Part shown: piece by piece, positions 46,799 through 53,851 of the stretch
Position numbering within the stretch: position 1 is the first letter of the stretch
Layout: every line of letters begins with the position of its first letter
Assembly: GCA_964460905.1 (NCBI GenBank)
Contig: CAYWRM010000018.1
Coordinates: forward strand, 1-64,000
DNA length: 64,000 nucleotides
DNA from: GCA-002708315 sp964460905
Lineage (GTDB): Bacteria; Bacteroidota; Bacteroidia; Bacteroidales; F082
Direction of reading: 5' to 3'
The notes under the pieces: generated by a model
Databases searched by the model: none
What the model was told of the DNA's origin: nothing
Seen by the model: only the letters and a program-made list of their open reading frames with translations
Position numbers and translations under genes: made by a program

Positions 46799-47269
46799 TA
46801 CTTCACAATAATTTTATTTCCGTATTGCCCTACACATACGCCATCCCCATAGCCATCTATTCCCACCCAACCACCCCCAAAAACAATATATTTCATATCT
46901 TAGAATACACATTTTAAATGAGAAGAATTAGAAATTTGGCTATTAAGTAATAGAATAAAAACCTATGATGAAATTGACACAAAGGCATTAAATTACATAA
47001 TGAGGAATCGGTTCAGGTTTTAATTAATATAATCTACACATATTTTTTTGGCTATCCTTACTTCTCCTTAAAATAAGGTGCAAGTATTATTCCATTAATC
47101 ATTGCATTTCAAATATACATTCTGCAATTAATAATTGTTTAATAGTATTTTATTGTGTTTTTTATATTGCTGGTTATTAACAATATAAGGTGTCATGTTG
47201 TTTGTTTTAATTATTCTTATAGCAGATTATATAATCACATACATTTTAGCAATTACTAAAATTAGCCTG

Positions 47270-47569
47270 TTAATTGGGTGTGCTATTTGGCAAAACAATA
47301 ATTGTATCAGCATCTATGCTTAAACTATTATCAACGCGATTTAACTTTGGCATAAAAAAGTCTAATAAACTAACTATTATTCGTAATCTTTCACCTGGTT
47401 CAAGTTTCATCAAGTCATCATTCATCTGCTCTATTGAATAGTTATCTAAGAGCTGTTGCAATTTTGCTTTTACATTATTACTTATTTTGTTTCCGGTTCC
47501 TTTTTTTCTTCCAGCTGGTCTTTGCCCTGGTAAGAACTTGCCTTTTCTGTCCCTGTGTATATTTTTCAT
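47270..47569 (-). CDS. DUF5681-like small basic protein
   Basis: This 99-aa protein has a basic, glycine-rich N-terminus (FLPGQRPAGRKKGTGNKIS, ~13-31), the hallmark of DUF5681 and related small-terminase-like proteins of Bacteroidota phages and islands. A helical segment ending LEPGERLRIIVSLLDFFMPK (~58-77) follows. It probably binds DNA, but the function is unknown. It lies 350 bp downstream of the integrase gene on the same strand, at the right end of the element. Confidence 0.75.
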   Translation of the reverse strand: MKNIHRDRKGKFLPGQRPAGRKKGTGNKISNNVKAKLQQLLDNYSIEQMNDDLMKLEPGERLRIIVSLLDFFMPKLNRVDNSLSIDADTIIVLPNSTPN

Positions 47570-47683
47570 TTTTGTTGGATTAAAGAATCAAATATACAAA
47601 TAAACCTTGTCTAATACTAGCTTAGTATTCATTTTCTATGGCCATTTGCTTAAATATAATTGCTTTGCTTTTGTTTGCTATAA

Positions 47684-47827
47684 TCATCTTGTAATAGCAT
47701 TCCGCATGCATATTGCAAACTCATAAATCTTTCCAAGCTTTATTTCGCTACGGCAATATTGCGCTCCATTATCAAATTCAATATTCAATTCGATAGGATT
47801 TTTTGCTTGTTTTGTGTTGAATTTCAT
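47684..47827 (-). CDS. Possible small protein (47 aa)
   Basis: An ATG-started frame encodes a 47-residue polypeptide with normal amino-acid composition (PIELNIEFDNGAQYCRSEIK in the middle). It lies between the integrase and the DUF5681-like gene, in the same orientation. No family is recognised and no clear ribosome site precedes it. It is the only candidate in this 350-bp gap. Confidence 0.3.
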   Translation of the reverse strand: MKFNTKQAKNPIELNIEFDNGAQYCRSEIKLGKIYEFAICMRNAITR

Positions 47828-47921
47828 ATAACACAATCATAAATAATGCAAAAAAACATGAAATATTTAAGATTATTTGAAAGAAAAAATTGGCTGCCCA
47901 AATCGAAACAGATAATAGTAT

Positions 47922-49148
47922 TTAGTTGATTATTGCTGCATCATATTTACCGAATACTTTCTGCATATCTCTATTGATTAAATCATCGACAACCCTTGCA
48001 TATTTTTTTGTCATGTTAATACTCGAATGTCCAAGCATTTTAGAAACTACTTCTATGGAAATTTGATTTGATAACGTGACAGTTGTAGCAAATGTATGCC
48101 TGGCAGTATGTGTGCTTAGATGTTTATTTATCTTACACAAATCGGCTATTTCCTTTAGATAAGCATTCATTTTTTGATTGCTCAAGACTGGAAAGACAGT
48201 ATTGTTTTTCTGACAAACAGGATGATTCTTGTATTTTATCATTAATTGAACAGCAGGTCCCAATAATGGTATATTACACCAATTATTTGTTTTTTGTCTT
48301 CTCTTTTTAATCCACTGTTTACCATCCTTTTCTTCAATATCAGAATAATTCAGACTTTTGACATCAACAAACGCTAACCCGGTAAAACAACAAAACAAAT
48401 ACACATCCTTTACTTGTTGTAATCTTTCAATATCAAATTTCTTAACCATCATTGTTTTAAGTTCTTCTTTCGTTAGGAAATCCATATCCACCTCAACCAA
48501 ATGAAATTTGGTATTTGAAAAGGGATCTACTTTCATCCAACCATTTGATAAAGCAATCCTGGTAATTTTCTTTAAATTCTTAAGATATTTAGTCGCAGTA
48601 TTATGAGAACAAGTTCTCTCAGTTTTCAAGTAAAAATCAAAATCTTTGACAAATTTTGGAGACATTTCATTTAGTGGCATATCCTTTTTTTGATACATGA
48701 AGCCCAAAAACTTTTCAACATGATGATAACAAGTTTTGTATCTTTCATATGTACCAGGAGCAAAGTCAATATTGATTAAACTCTTGCACCTTTCATTGTG
48801 CTCTCTAAAAATCTCTAAAATAGTTCTATCACCATTCTCAATTCCAAGATAAAAATTTTTTAAACTGATAGCAGATACTTTTTTTCCAAGTTCCTCATGC
48901 TCCATTTTAATATCATGAAGCCTTCGCTTTACCACATCAAAAGACGAGTTAAGCAGTTTTGCTGTTTTAGAATATCCACGAACACAACCCTTTTCTTTGT
49001 TCCATTGATCCTCAGGAATGCTTTGTTGTAAGCCAAACTCAGCCCTTTGACTATTGACCGTAATCCTTGCATAAATGGGAGAAGTCCCATCTTTTAGCTT
49101 CTTTGTCCTTTTAATATAAAACAGGACAGTAAATGTTGCTCTTTTCAT
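47922..49148 (-). CDS. Tyrosine recombinase / integrase of the 35-kb element
   Basis: This 408-aa phage-type integrase has an arm-binding domain (~1-95), a SAM-like core-binding domain (~105-205) and a catalytic domain (~215-400). Catalytic residues visible are the H-x-x-R of HTARHTFATTVTLS (~350), the second His in MLGHSS, and the nucleophile Tyr in MTKKYARV (~386). The box I position that holds the first catalytic Arg in most family members reads CFTGLAFVD, so this Arg is missing, as known for IntDOT-type enzymes of Bacteroidota. It lies 234 bp from the tmRNA 3' end and is transcribed away from it. It presumably recombines the GTGGAGCTGGAGG cores. Arm sites lie in its upstream region. Confidence 0.9.
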   Translation of the reverse strand: MKRATFTVLFYIKRTKKLKDGTSPIYARITVNSQRAEFGLQQSIPEDQWNKEKGCVRGYSKTAKLLNSSFDVVKRRLHDIKMEHEELGKKVSAISLKNFYLGIENGDRTILEIFREHNERCKSLINIDFAPGTYERYKTCYHHVEKFLGFMYQKKDMPLNEMSPKFVKDFDFYLKTERTCSHNTATKYLKNLKKITRIALSNGWMKVDPFSNTKFHLVEVDMDFLTKEELKTMMVKKFDIERLQQVKDVYLFCCFTGLAFVDVKSLNYSDIEEKDGKQWIKKRRQKTNNWCNIPLLGPAVQLMIKYKNHPVCQKNNTVFPVLSNQKMNAYLKEIADLCKINKHLSTHTARHTFATTVTLSNQISIEVVSKMLGHSSINMTKKYARVVDDLINRDMQKVFGKYDAAIIN

Positions 49149-49235
49149 AGCGTTAATTTAAGTTAACAAAACTAGTTAATTTGAGCAAAAGAATGAAATG
49201 TAAAATACTGTAATACAGTGCATAATAACCAAATA

Positions 49236-49267
49236 GGTGGACTAAGCAAATAATTTTTTAGTCCACC
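49236..49267. other. Inverted pair of arm-type sites near the right end
   Basis: GGTGGACTAA and TTAGTCCACC form a perfect 10-bp inverted repeat with a 12-base spacer, in the gap between integrase start and tmRNA end. The right half continues as AGTCCACCGA, matching the left-end site at 14021. They are probable integrase or excisionase binding sites, possibly also autoregulatory for the integrase promoter. Confidence 0.5.
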
Positions 49268-49324
49268 GAATAAGCCACAAAATATCTGCATTTACTTGCT
49301 TTTTACTGCAATTCTAAAAAACAA

Positions 49325-49358
49325 AAACCACCGTAAACATTAAGGTTTACAGTGGTTT
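49325..49358 (-). terminator. tmRNA terminator
   Basis: AAACCAC-x-GTAAAC pairs with GTTTAC-x-GTGGTTT, with one mismatch and a 6-base loop. On the minus strand it is followed by TTGTTTTTT. It lies 25 bp past the mature 3' end of tmRNA. The terminator is on the element side of the att core, so it may have been supplied by the element. Confidence 0.75.
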
Positions 49359-49381
49359 GCCATTATTTTCACTTTGAATAA

Positions 49382-49394
49382 GTGGAGCTGGAGG
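49382..49394 (+). other. Right attachment core (tmRNA 3' end)
   Basis: GTGGAGCTGGAGG forms the 3' acceptor strand and part of the T-arm of tmRNA on the minus strand. It is the partner of the copy at 13947-13959. Integration here leaves the RNA gene whole. Confidence 0.7.
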
Positions 49395-49777
49395 GATTCG
49401 AACCCTCGTCCAAACAAGGAACCGATAAGCTTTCTACACGCTTATTTTGTTATTGATTTTCGAGAATTGCAAGGAAACAAACACCCTAAACAGTACCTTA
49501 GTTTCTTAATTTCGCCCAAACTCCGAAACATAGTTTGAACTAACTCAAAGTTGCGTGCGACTCGTGATCAGGCCGGAATTGAGTATCTCCACCTGCGAAC
49601 CGTCTTGTCCCGTCACCTAGTGTCGGGATTAAGCTAATCTACTAAACTTCGATTAAGCTGCAAGAGCAAAATTATTTTCGCCAATTAAAAATGTTGTGAC
49701 AAGGTTTAACGAGCTTGAACACATGGCTCGACATGCTTACTTACCCTTTCAACTTGCTGTCAAAACCGGTCAGCCCC
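49383..49777 (-). ncRNA. ssrA: tmRNA (trans-translation RNA)
   Basis: This ~395-nt one-piece tmRNA on the minus strand has the tRNA-like 5' part GGGGCTGACCGGTTTTGACA. The acceptor GGGGCTG pairs with CAGCTCC at the 3' end, and the T arm is GAGGG-TTCGAAT-CCCTC. The tag reading frame at 49653-49682 encodes GENNFALAA and a TAA stop, close to tags known in Bacteroidota. Pseudoknot-type segments fill the rest. CCA is not fully encoded. It rescues stalled ribosomes by tagging nascent proteins. Its 3' end is the integration site of the 35-kb element. Confidence 0.95.
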
Positions 49778-49814
49778 AGATGTCAAAGAACTTCTCTTAA
49801 AAGAGAATCGACTG

Positions 49815-49822
49815 CAAATATA
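49815..49822 (-). promoter_or_regulatory. -7 box of ssrA
   Basis: TATATTTG on the minus strand, ~37 bp before the mature 5' end, matches TAnnTTTG. The implied precursor has a short 5' leader removed by RNase P. Confidence 0.5.
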
Positions 49823-49879
49823 CAGCTTTTTTGCATGCCGCGATGGTTTACATATCACAATAGGCTTACCCCAACAGTG

Positions 49880-51043
49880 CTAGTTCATCAGTGGTTTAGC
49901 GTAAAAACGAACATCATCTTCTGTAATTACTTCGCTACAAAGTATAATCATACGTTCAACAACATTATGTAATTCGCGTACATTACCCGACCAGTTAAGA
50001 TTTTGTAATTCTATCAAAGCCTCTTCAGTAATTGAAACAGGAGTACGACCCTGTGATGAGCAGATATCTTCAATAAATTTATAAACCAACAAAGGGATAT
50101 CATCTTTACGATCACGTAAAGGAGGAACTTCAATTAAGATTACACTTAATCTATGATATAAATCTTCCCGAAACTTTCCTTTATCAATTTCATTTTTAAT
50201 ATTTTTATTGGTAGCAGCAATAATTCGTACATCAACAACTATTTCTTTTTCACCGCCTACTCTGATAATTTTATTTTCCTGTAGAGCTCGTAGTACCTTT
50301 GCTTGAGCATTTAAACTCATGTCGCCAATTTCATCGAGGAATAGTGTGCCACCATTTGCTAATTCAAAATCTCCTTTTCGTTGTTTAATAGCTGAAGTAA
50401 ATGATCCCTTTTCGTGTCCAAATAATTGACTCTCAATCAACTCAGTTGGAATAGCGGCGCAATTAACTTCAATAAATGGTGATTTGGTACGCGTGCTTTG
50501 TTCATGTATTTGTCTTGCAACAAGTTCCTTGCCCGACCCATTTTCACCTGTTATAAGAACTCTGGCAGTAGTGGGAGCTACTTTCGTTATCAGTTGGTTT
50601 AATGAAATCATTAAATCGGATTCACCCACGATTTCATATTTGTTGTTAACTTCCTTTTTAAGTTGTTTTGTTTGTGAGACCAGTTCTTTTTTGTCAACTG
50701 CATTTCTTACAGAGATTAATAATCGGTTTAAATCGGGTGGTTTCACAATAAAATCGTAAGCACCTTTCTTTATTGCTTCTACAGCTGTTTCAATAGTTCC
50801 ATGCCCGGAAATCATAATTACAGGAACGTCACTAAATTCCATAAGTTTATCAAGTACTTCCATACCGTCCATTTCAGGCATTTTAATATCAAGTAATACT
50901 GCATCATAGCTAATCTCCTTAGCCATATCAATTGCTTCTATGCCATTGGCGGCAATGTCAACATCGTGCTTCTCAAATTCCAATATTTCTTTTAATGTAC
51001 GCCTAATGCTGCTTTCATCATCTACAACGAGTATTTTTGTCAT
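49880..51043 (-). CDS. NtrC-family sigma-54 response regulator without HTH
   Basis: This 387-aa two-component regulator has a receiver domain ~2-120 (ILVVDDE, phospho-acceptor Asp in VLLDIKMPEMDG, Lys in YDFIVKPPD). A sigma-54 AAA+ domain ~140-375 follows, with Walker A GENGSGKE, Walker B GGTLFLDEIGD and arginine-finger region REDLYHRLSVI. The sigma-54 contact loop reads GSFTSA instead of the canonical GAFTGA. The protein ends at FYAKPLMN with no Fis-type DNA-binding domain, so it may act from solution or through partners. The start is placed at MTKILVVDD; an upstream in-frame Met (51103) lies before the promoter. No histidine kinase gene is adjacent. Confidence 0.85.
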   Translation of the reverse strand: MTKILVVDDESSIRRTLKEILEFEKHDVDIAANGIEAIDMAKEISYDAVLLDIKMPEMDGMEVLDKLMEFSDVPVIMISGHGTIETAVEAIKKGAYDFIVKPPDLNRLLISVRNAVDKKELVSQTKQLKKEVNNKYEIVGESDLMISLNQLITKVAPTTARVLITGENGSGKELVARQIHEQSTRTKSPFIEVNCAAIPTELIESQLFGHEKGSFTSAIKQRKGDFELANGGTLFLDEIGDMSLNAQAKVLRALQENKIIRVGGEKEIVVDVRIIAATNKNIKNEIDKGKFREDLYHRLSVILIEVPPLRDRKDDIPLLVYKFIEDICSSQGRTPVSITEEALIELQNLNWSGNVRELHNVVERMIILCSEVITEDDVRFYAKPLMN

Positions 51044-51068
51044 AATAATAGTGTTGTTAATTATTGTA

Positions 51069-51100
51069 CAAAAGTATAATCTATTCGAATAAGGAACAAA
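51069..51100 (-). promoter_or_regulatory. Promoter of the NtrC-family gene
   Basis: The minus strand reads TTTG, 20 bases, TACTTTTG, a good fit to the Bacteroidota consensus. It ends ~26 bp before the ATG at 51043 and rules out the longer upstream start. Confidence 0.6.
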
Positions 51101-51323
51101 CAAGCGTATTTATTGTACATATTTATGATTACTCTATATGTTAAATGCGTAATTTTGGGAAAATATTATTTAATATTTATAAATATTATGAAATGAGCAT
51201 AAACTTTTTTAAACATACCATACAAAAAATGATTAAAATAAGTTTATGCGAAAGCGAAGCGTTTGCAGATGTGCACAAATTTTTAATTAGTATAAATTCA
51301 GACAATTAATAAATTTTAAACAG

Positions 51324-53576
51324 ATGAAAGAAATTACAATTAGAATTGTTCAAATTATAAGTATATTACTTATTGTTTATAGTGAATTATTTTCACAATC
51401 TGTTTATAATAAGCTAGATAATGATGGATTTAACGAATCGCTCTTATTTCCTTGGGCAGGCGGAATGGATGCAATACAGTATTGTGATGTGGATTTGAAT
51501 ATGGATGGAAGAAAAGATTTATTAGCATTTGACAGAAGGGGTAACAGGAAAATGTGCTTTATAAATAATGAAACTGAAAATGAAATTGATTATAGTTTTG
51601 CTCCTCAATATTCTGATCAGATACCTGATTTTTATGAGTGGGTGATATTTGCTGACTATAATATGGATGGAAAAAATGATATATTCACATACTCACCGGG
51701 GTATGGTAGTATGATGGTTTATAAAAATATTTCTGATACTCAATTGAAATTCGAATTAGTGGTTTATCCATATTTAAAAACCTTATTACCTGGTGGTTAT
51801 GTGAACTTGTTTGTTACTAGTGCCGATTATCCGGGAATTTATGATGTGGACAACGATGGTGACCTTGATATACTAACATTTGGAGTATTAGGATCATTTT
51901 TAGGTATGCATAAAAATTTATCGATGGAGAAATATGGTAACGCTGATTCGCTTGATTATGAGCATACTACTTATTGTTGGGGGCATTTTGCAGAAAGCGA
52001 TGAATCGAATATATTATATTTTGATACATGTATGCCGGGTACATATCATGCAAATCCTAATATCGTGAGGAATGAAAGACATACAGGATCAACTCTCCTG
52101 CTTCATGATTTTGATGACAACGGTCAAGTTGATTTGCTGCTAGGTGATGTTGATTATCCTGAATTGTTTGCTTTGTTTAATAATGGAACAACAGATGATG
52201 CATTTATTTCATATGCTGATACTCTTTTTCCGCAAGGAACCAGTATGGTAAAATTATTTTCGATGCCGTTGGCTGCCTATACTGATGTAAATAATGATAA
52301 TATTAAGGATTTATTAGTTTCTCCTTTTGATCCCGGGATTATTACCTCCAGAAATAAAAATAGTAGCTGGTACTATAGTAATTCGGGTACCGATACAAGC
52401 CCTGTTTTTGAACTTGCACAAACAAATTTTCTTCAGTCGGATATGATTGATGTTGGCTCGGGGGCATATCCGGTAATTTATGACTGGGATGGAGATGGGT
52501 TAGAAGATTTGTTCATAGGTAATTATGGGTATTATAGTTACTCGTATTATGTTAATTACTTTTTATATTCTGTTTATTACTCACATATAGCCTATTACAA
52601 GAATATAGGAACTGTTCATAATCCAAAATTTCAGCTTTGGGATCGGGATTTTGCCAGACTAAGTAGTTTAAAAAAAACTGGATTGATACCTGCATTTGAT
52701 GATATTGATGGAGATGGGAATGCTGATATGCTTATTGGAGAAAGTGATGGTAGTATCATATATGCCCGATATAATGAAGCTAGTGATGATTTTGAGATTG
52801 TTACAGAGGATTATTTGAATATTGATGTTGGCGATTATAGTGCACCTCAATTGTTTGATCTTAATAAAAATGGTATTAAAGATTTAATAATAGGTGAAAA
52901 AGCAGGTAATATTAGTTTTTATGAAAATAATGGTAGCATCGGATTTCCTGATTTTACATATGTTACCGACAGTTTGGGGAAAATAAATGTTACCGATTAT
53001 TCAGTTTCCTGGAATGGTTATAGCACACCTTCCTTTTTTAGGGATGACAATCAGAATACAGGGTTGGTAGTAGGCTCGGAACAGGGAGTGATTTATTATT
53101 ATATAGATATTGATAATAATATTGATGGAAAATTTACTGAGTCAAATCAATTAAATTCATTATTGGATACAAATAACATTAATTTTGACAGGGGAATGCG
53201 AACTGGAGCTGCAATTTGTAATTTATATTCAGAATCTAATTTGGAGATGATTGTGGGGAACTATTCGGGAGGACTTGAGTACTTTAATGGGGTTGCAAAT
53301 GTACTGTCGGATATTAGGGATAATAAAATAGATGAACTTAAGATTTACCCAAATCCTGCAAAAAATAATATAATCATTAATATTCCCGAAACAACAGGAG
53401 TTGTTAAAATTACTCTATACGATATTGTTGGTACAGAAATTTTATCGAAGGAGTTTAATTGTAGCCTTAAAGAAGTCACTCTTAACCTTTCAACCCTGGA
53501 TAATGGAATTTATTTTATCAAGACAACAATAGGAGAGGATAAGGTTTATAAGAATAAAATTGTTGTTGTTAAGTAA
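51324..53576 (+). CDS. VCBS/FG-GAP-repeat protein with T9SS sorting domain
   Basis: This 750-aa secreted protein has a signal peptide of ~25 residues (ending ELFSQS). At least seven FG-GAP/VCBS-type repeats with calcium-binding D-x-D-x-DG loops follow, for example DVDLNMDGRKDLL, DYNMDGKNDIF, DVDNDGDLDIL, DFDDNGQVDLLLG, DWDGDGLEDLFIG and DIDGDGNADMLIG. Such repeats build a beta-propeller used in adhesion or ligand binding. A tyrosine-rich loop (YGYYSYSYYVNYF, ~400) is notable. Residues ~670-750 form a T9SS type A domain starting KIYPNPAKNNIIIN. No enzyme domain is visible, so it is probably a surface or released binding protein. It stands alone, divergent from the NtrC-family gene. Confidence 0.85.
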   Translation: MKEITIRIVQIISILLIVYSELFSQSVYNKLDNDGFNESLLFPWAGGMDAIQYCDVDLNMDGRKDLLAFDRRGNRKMCFINNETENEIDYSFAPQYSDQIPDFYEWVIFADYNMDGKNDIFTYSPGYGSMMVYKNISDTQLKFELVVYPYLKTLLPGGYVNLFVTSADYPGIYDVDNDGDLDILTFGVLGSFLGMHKNLSMEKYGNADSLDYEHTTYCWGHFAESDESNILYFDTCMPGTYHANPNIVRNERHTGSTLLLHDFDDNGQVDLLLGDVDYPELFALFNNGTTDDAFISYADTLFPQGTSMVKLFSMPLAAYTDVNNDNIKDLLVSPFDPGIITSRNKNSSWYYSNSGTDTSPVFELAQTNFLQSDMIDVGSGAYPVIYDWDGDGLEDLFIGNYGYYSYSYYVNYFLYSVYYSHIAYYKNIGTVHNPKFQLWDRDFARLSSLKKTGLIPAFDDIDGDGNADMLIGESDGSIIYARYNEASDDFEIVTEDYLNIDVGDYSAPQLFDLNKNGIKDLIIGEKAGNISFYENNGSIGFPDFTYVTDSLGKINVTDYSVSWNGYSTPSFFRDDNQNTGLVVGSEQGVIYYYIDIDNNIDGKFTESNQLNSLLDTNNINFDRGMRTGAAICNLYSESNLEMIVGNYSGGLEYFNGVANVLSDIRDNKIDELKIYPNPAKNNIIINIPETTGVVKITLYDIVGTEILSKEFNCSLKEVTLNLSTLDNGIYFIKTTIGEDKVYKNKIVVVK

Positions 53577-53604
53577 TAGGGTTAAGTCATATGTCCTTTA
53601 GTAT

Positions 53605-53834
53605 TGAGGCTGCTTCGTCATACTTCCTCGCAAAGACGTTCATTTCTGAACTTCATTTCTCAACTAATTGGCATTGGCTCATCCGGCAGGCATGTTGCTA
53701 TTTCAACGAAATATATTTTTAATAAAAATACTATTTTGTTAATATAACCTATTACAAAGCGCTGTCATTGGTAACAAAGTGAAGAAGCTCTTAACAATCT
53801 AAAATAGAGACTCTTCACTTTGTTCAGAATGACA
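53605..53834. repeat. Palindromic repeat debris between two T9SS genes
   Basis: 53605-53645 contains GCTTCGTCATACTTCCTCGCAAAGACG, and 53763-53834 has arms TGTCATTGGTAACAAAGTGAAGAAG / CTTCACTTTGTTCAGAATGACA. Both belong to the interspersed families seen elsewhere in the window. The second probably acts as a bidirectional terminator for the convergent genes. Confidence 0.6.
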
Positions 53835-53851
53835 AAAAGAAGTTTTGGTAA

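Larger units (their letters stand above)
45493..47269. other. 1.8-kb non-coding region, strongly C-rich on the plus strand
   Basis: No convincing gene was found. From ~45900 to ~46900 the plus strand is rich in A, T and C but very poor in G (tracts such as CCCACCCAACCACCCCC), unlike the neighbouring genes. It contains inverted repeats at 45922-45996 and 46732-46798. One open minus-strand frame (45922-46182, 86 codons) exists but has no start signal and overlaps the inverted repeat. The region could be a non-coding transcript from the minus strand, a recombination/transfer site or decayed DNA. Confidence 0.5.
13947..49394. mobile_element. ~35.4-kb integrative element in the tmRNA 3' end carrying a protease/scaffold locus
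   Basis: Boundaries are the direct repeats GTGGAGCTGGAGG at 13947-13959 and 49382-49394, the latter being the tmRNA 3' end. A tyrosine recombinase gene lies just inside the right end. AGTCCACC motifs lie near both ends (14021, 49260, plus an inverted copy at 49236). The left end encodes a hypothetical protein, an excisionase-like HTH protein, a DUF3987 protein and a zinc-ribbon/toprim protein, a set typical of Bacteroidota genomic islands. The cargo is 19158-45492. No relaxase, coupling protein, phage structural or transfer gene is seen. The element is therefore an island, a mobilizable satellite or a decayed integrative element rather than a self-transmissible one. The tmRNA gene remains intact. 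Confidence 0.75.

Noticed and set aside
13947..49394. Prophage
   Set aside because: No capsid, portal, tail, lysis or large terminase gene is visible. Only the DUF5681-like protein hints at a phage link.
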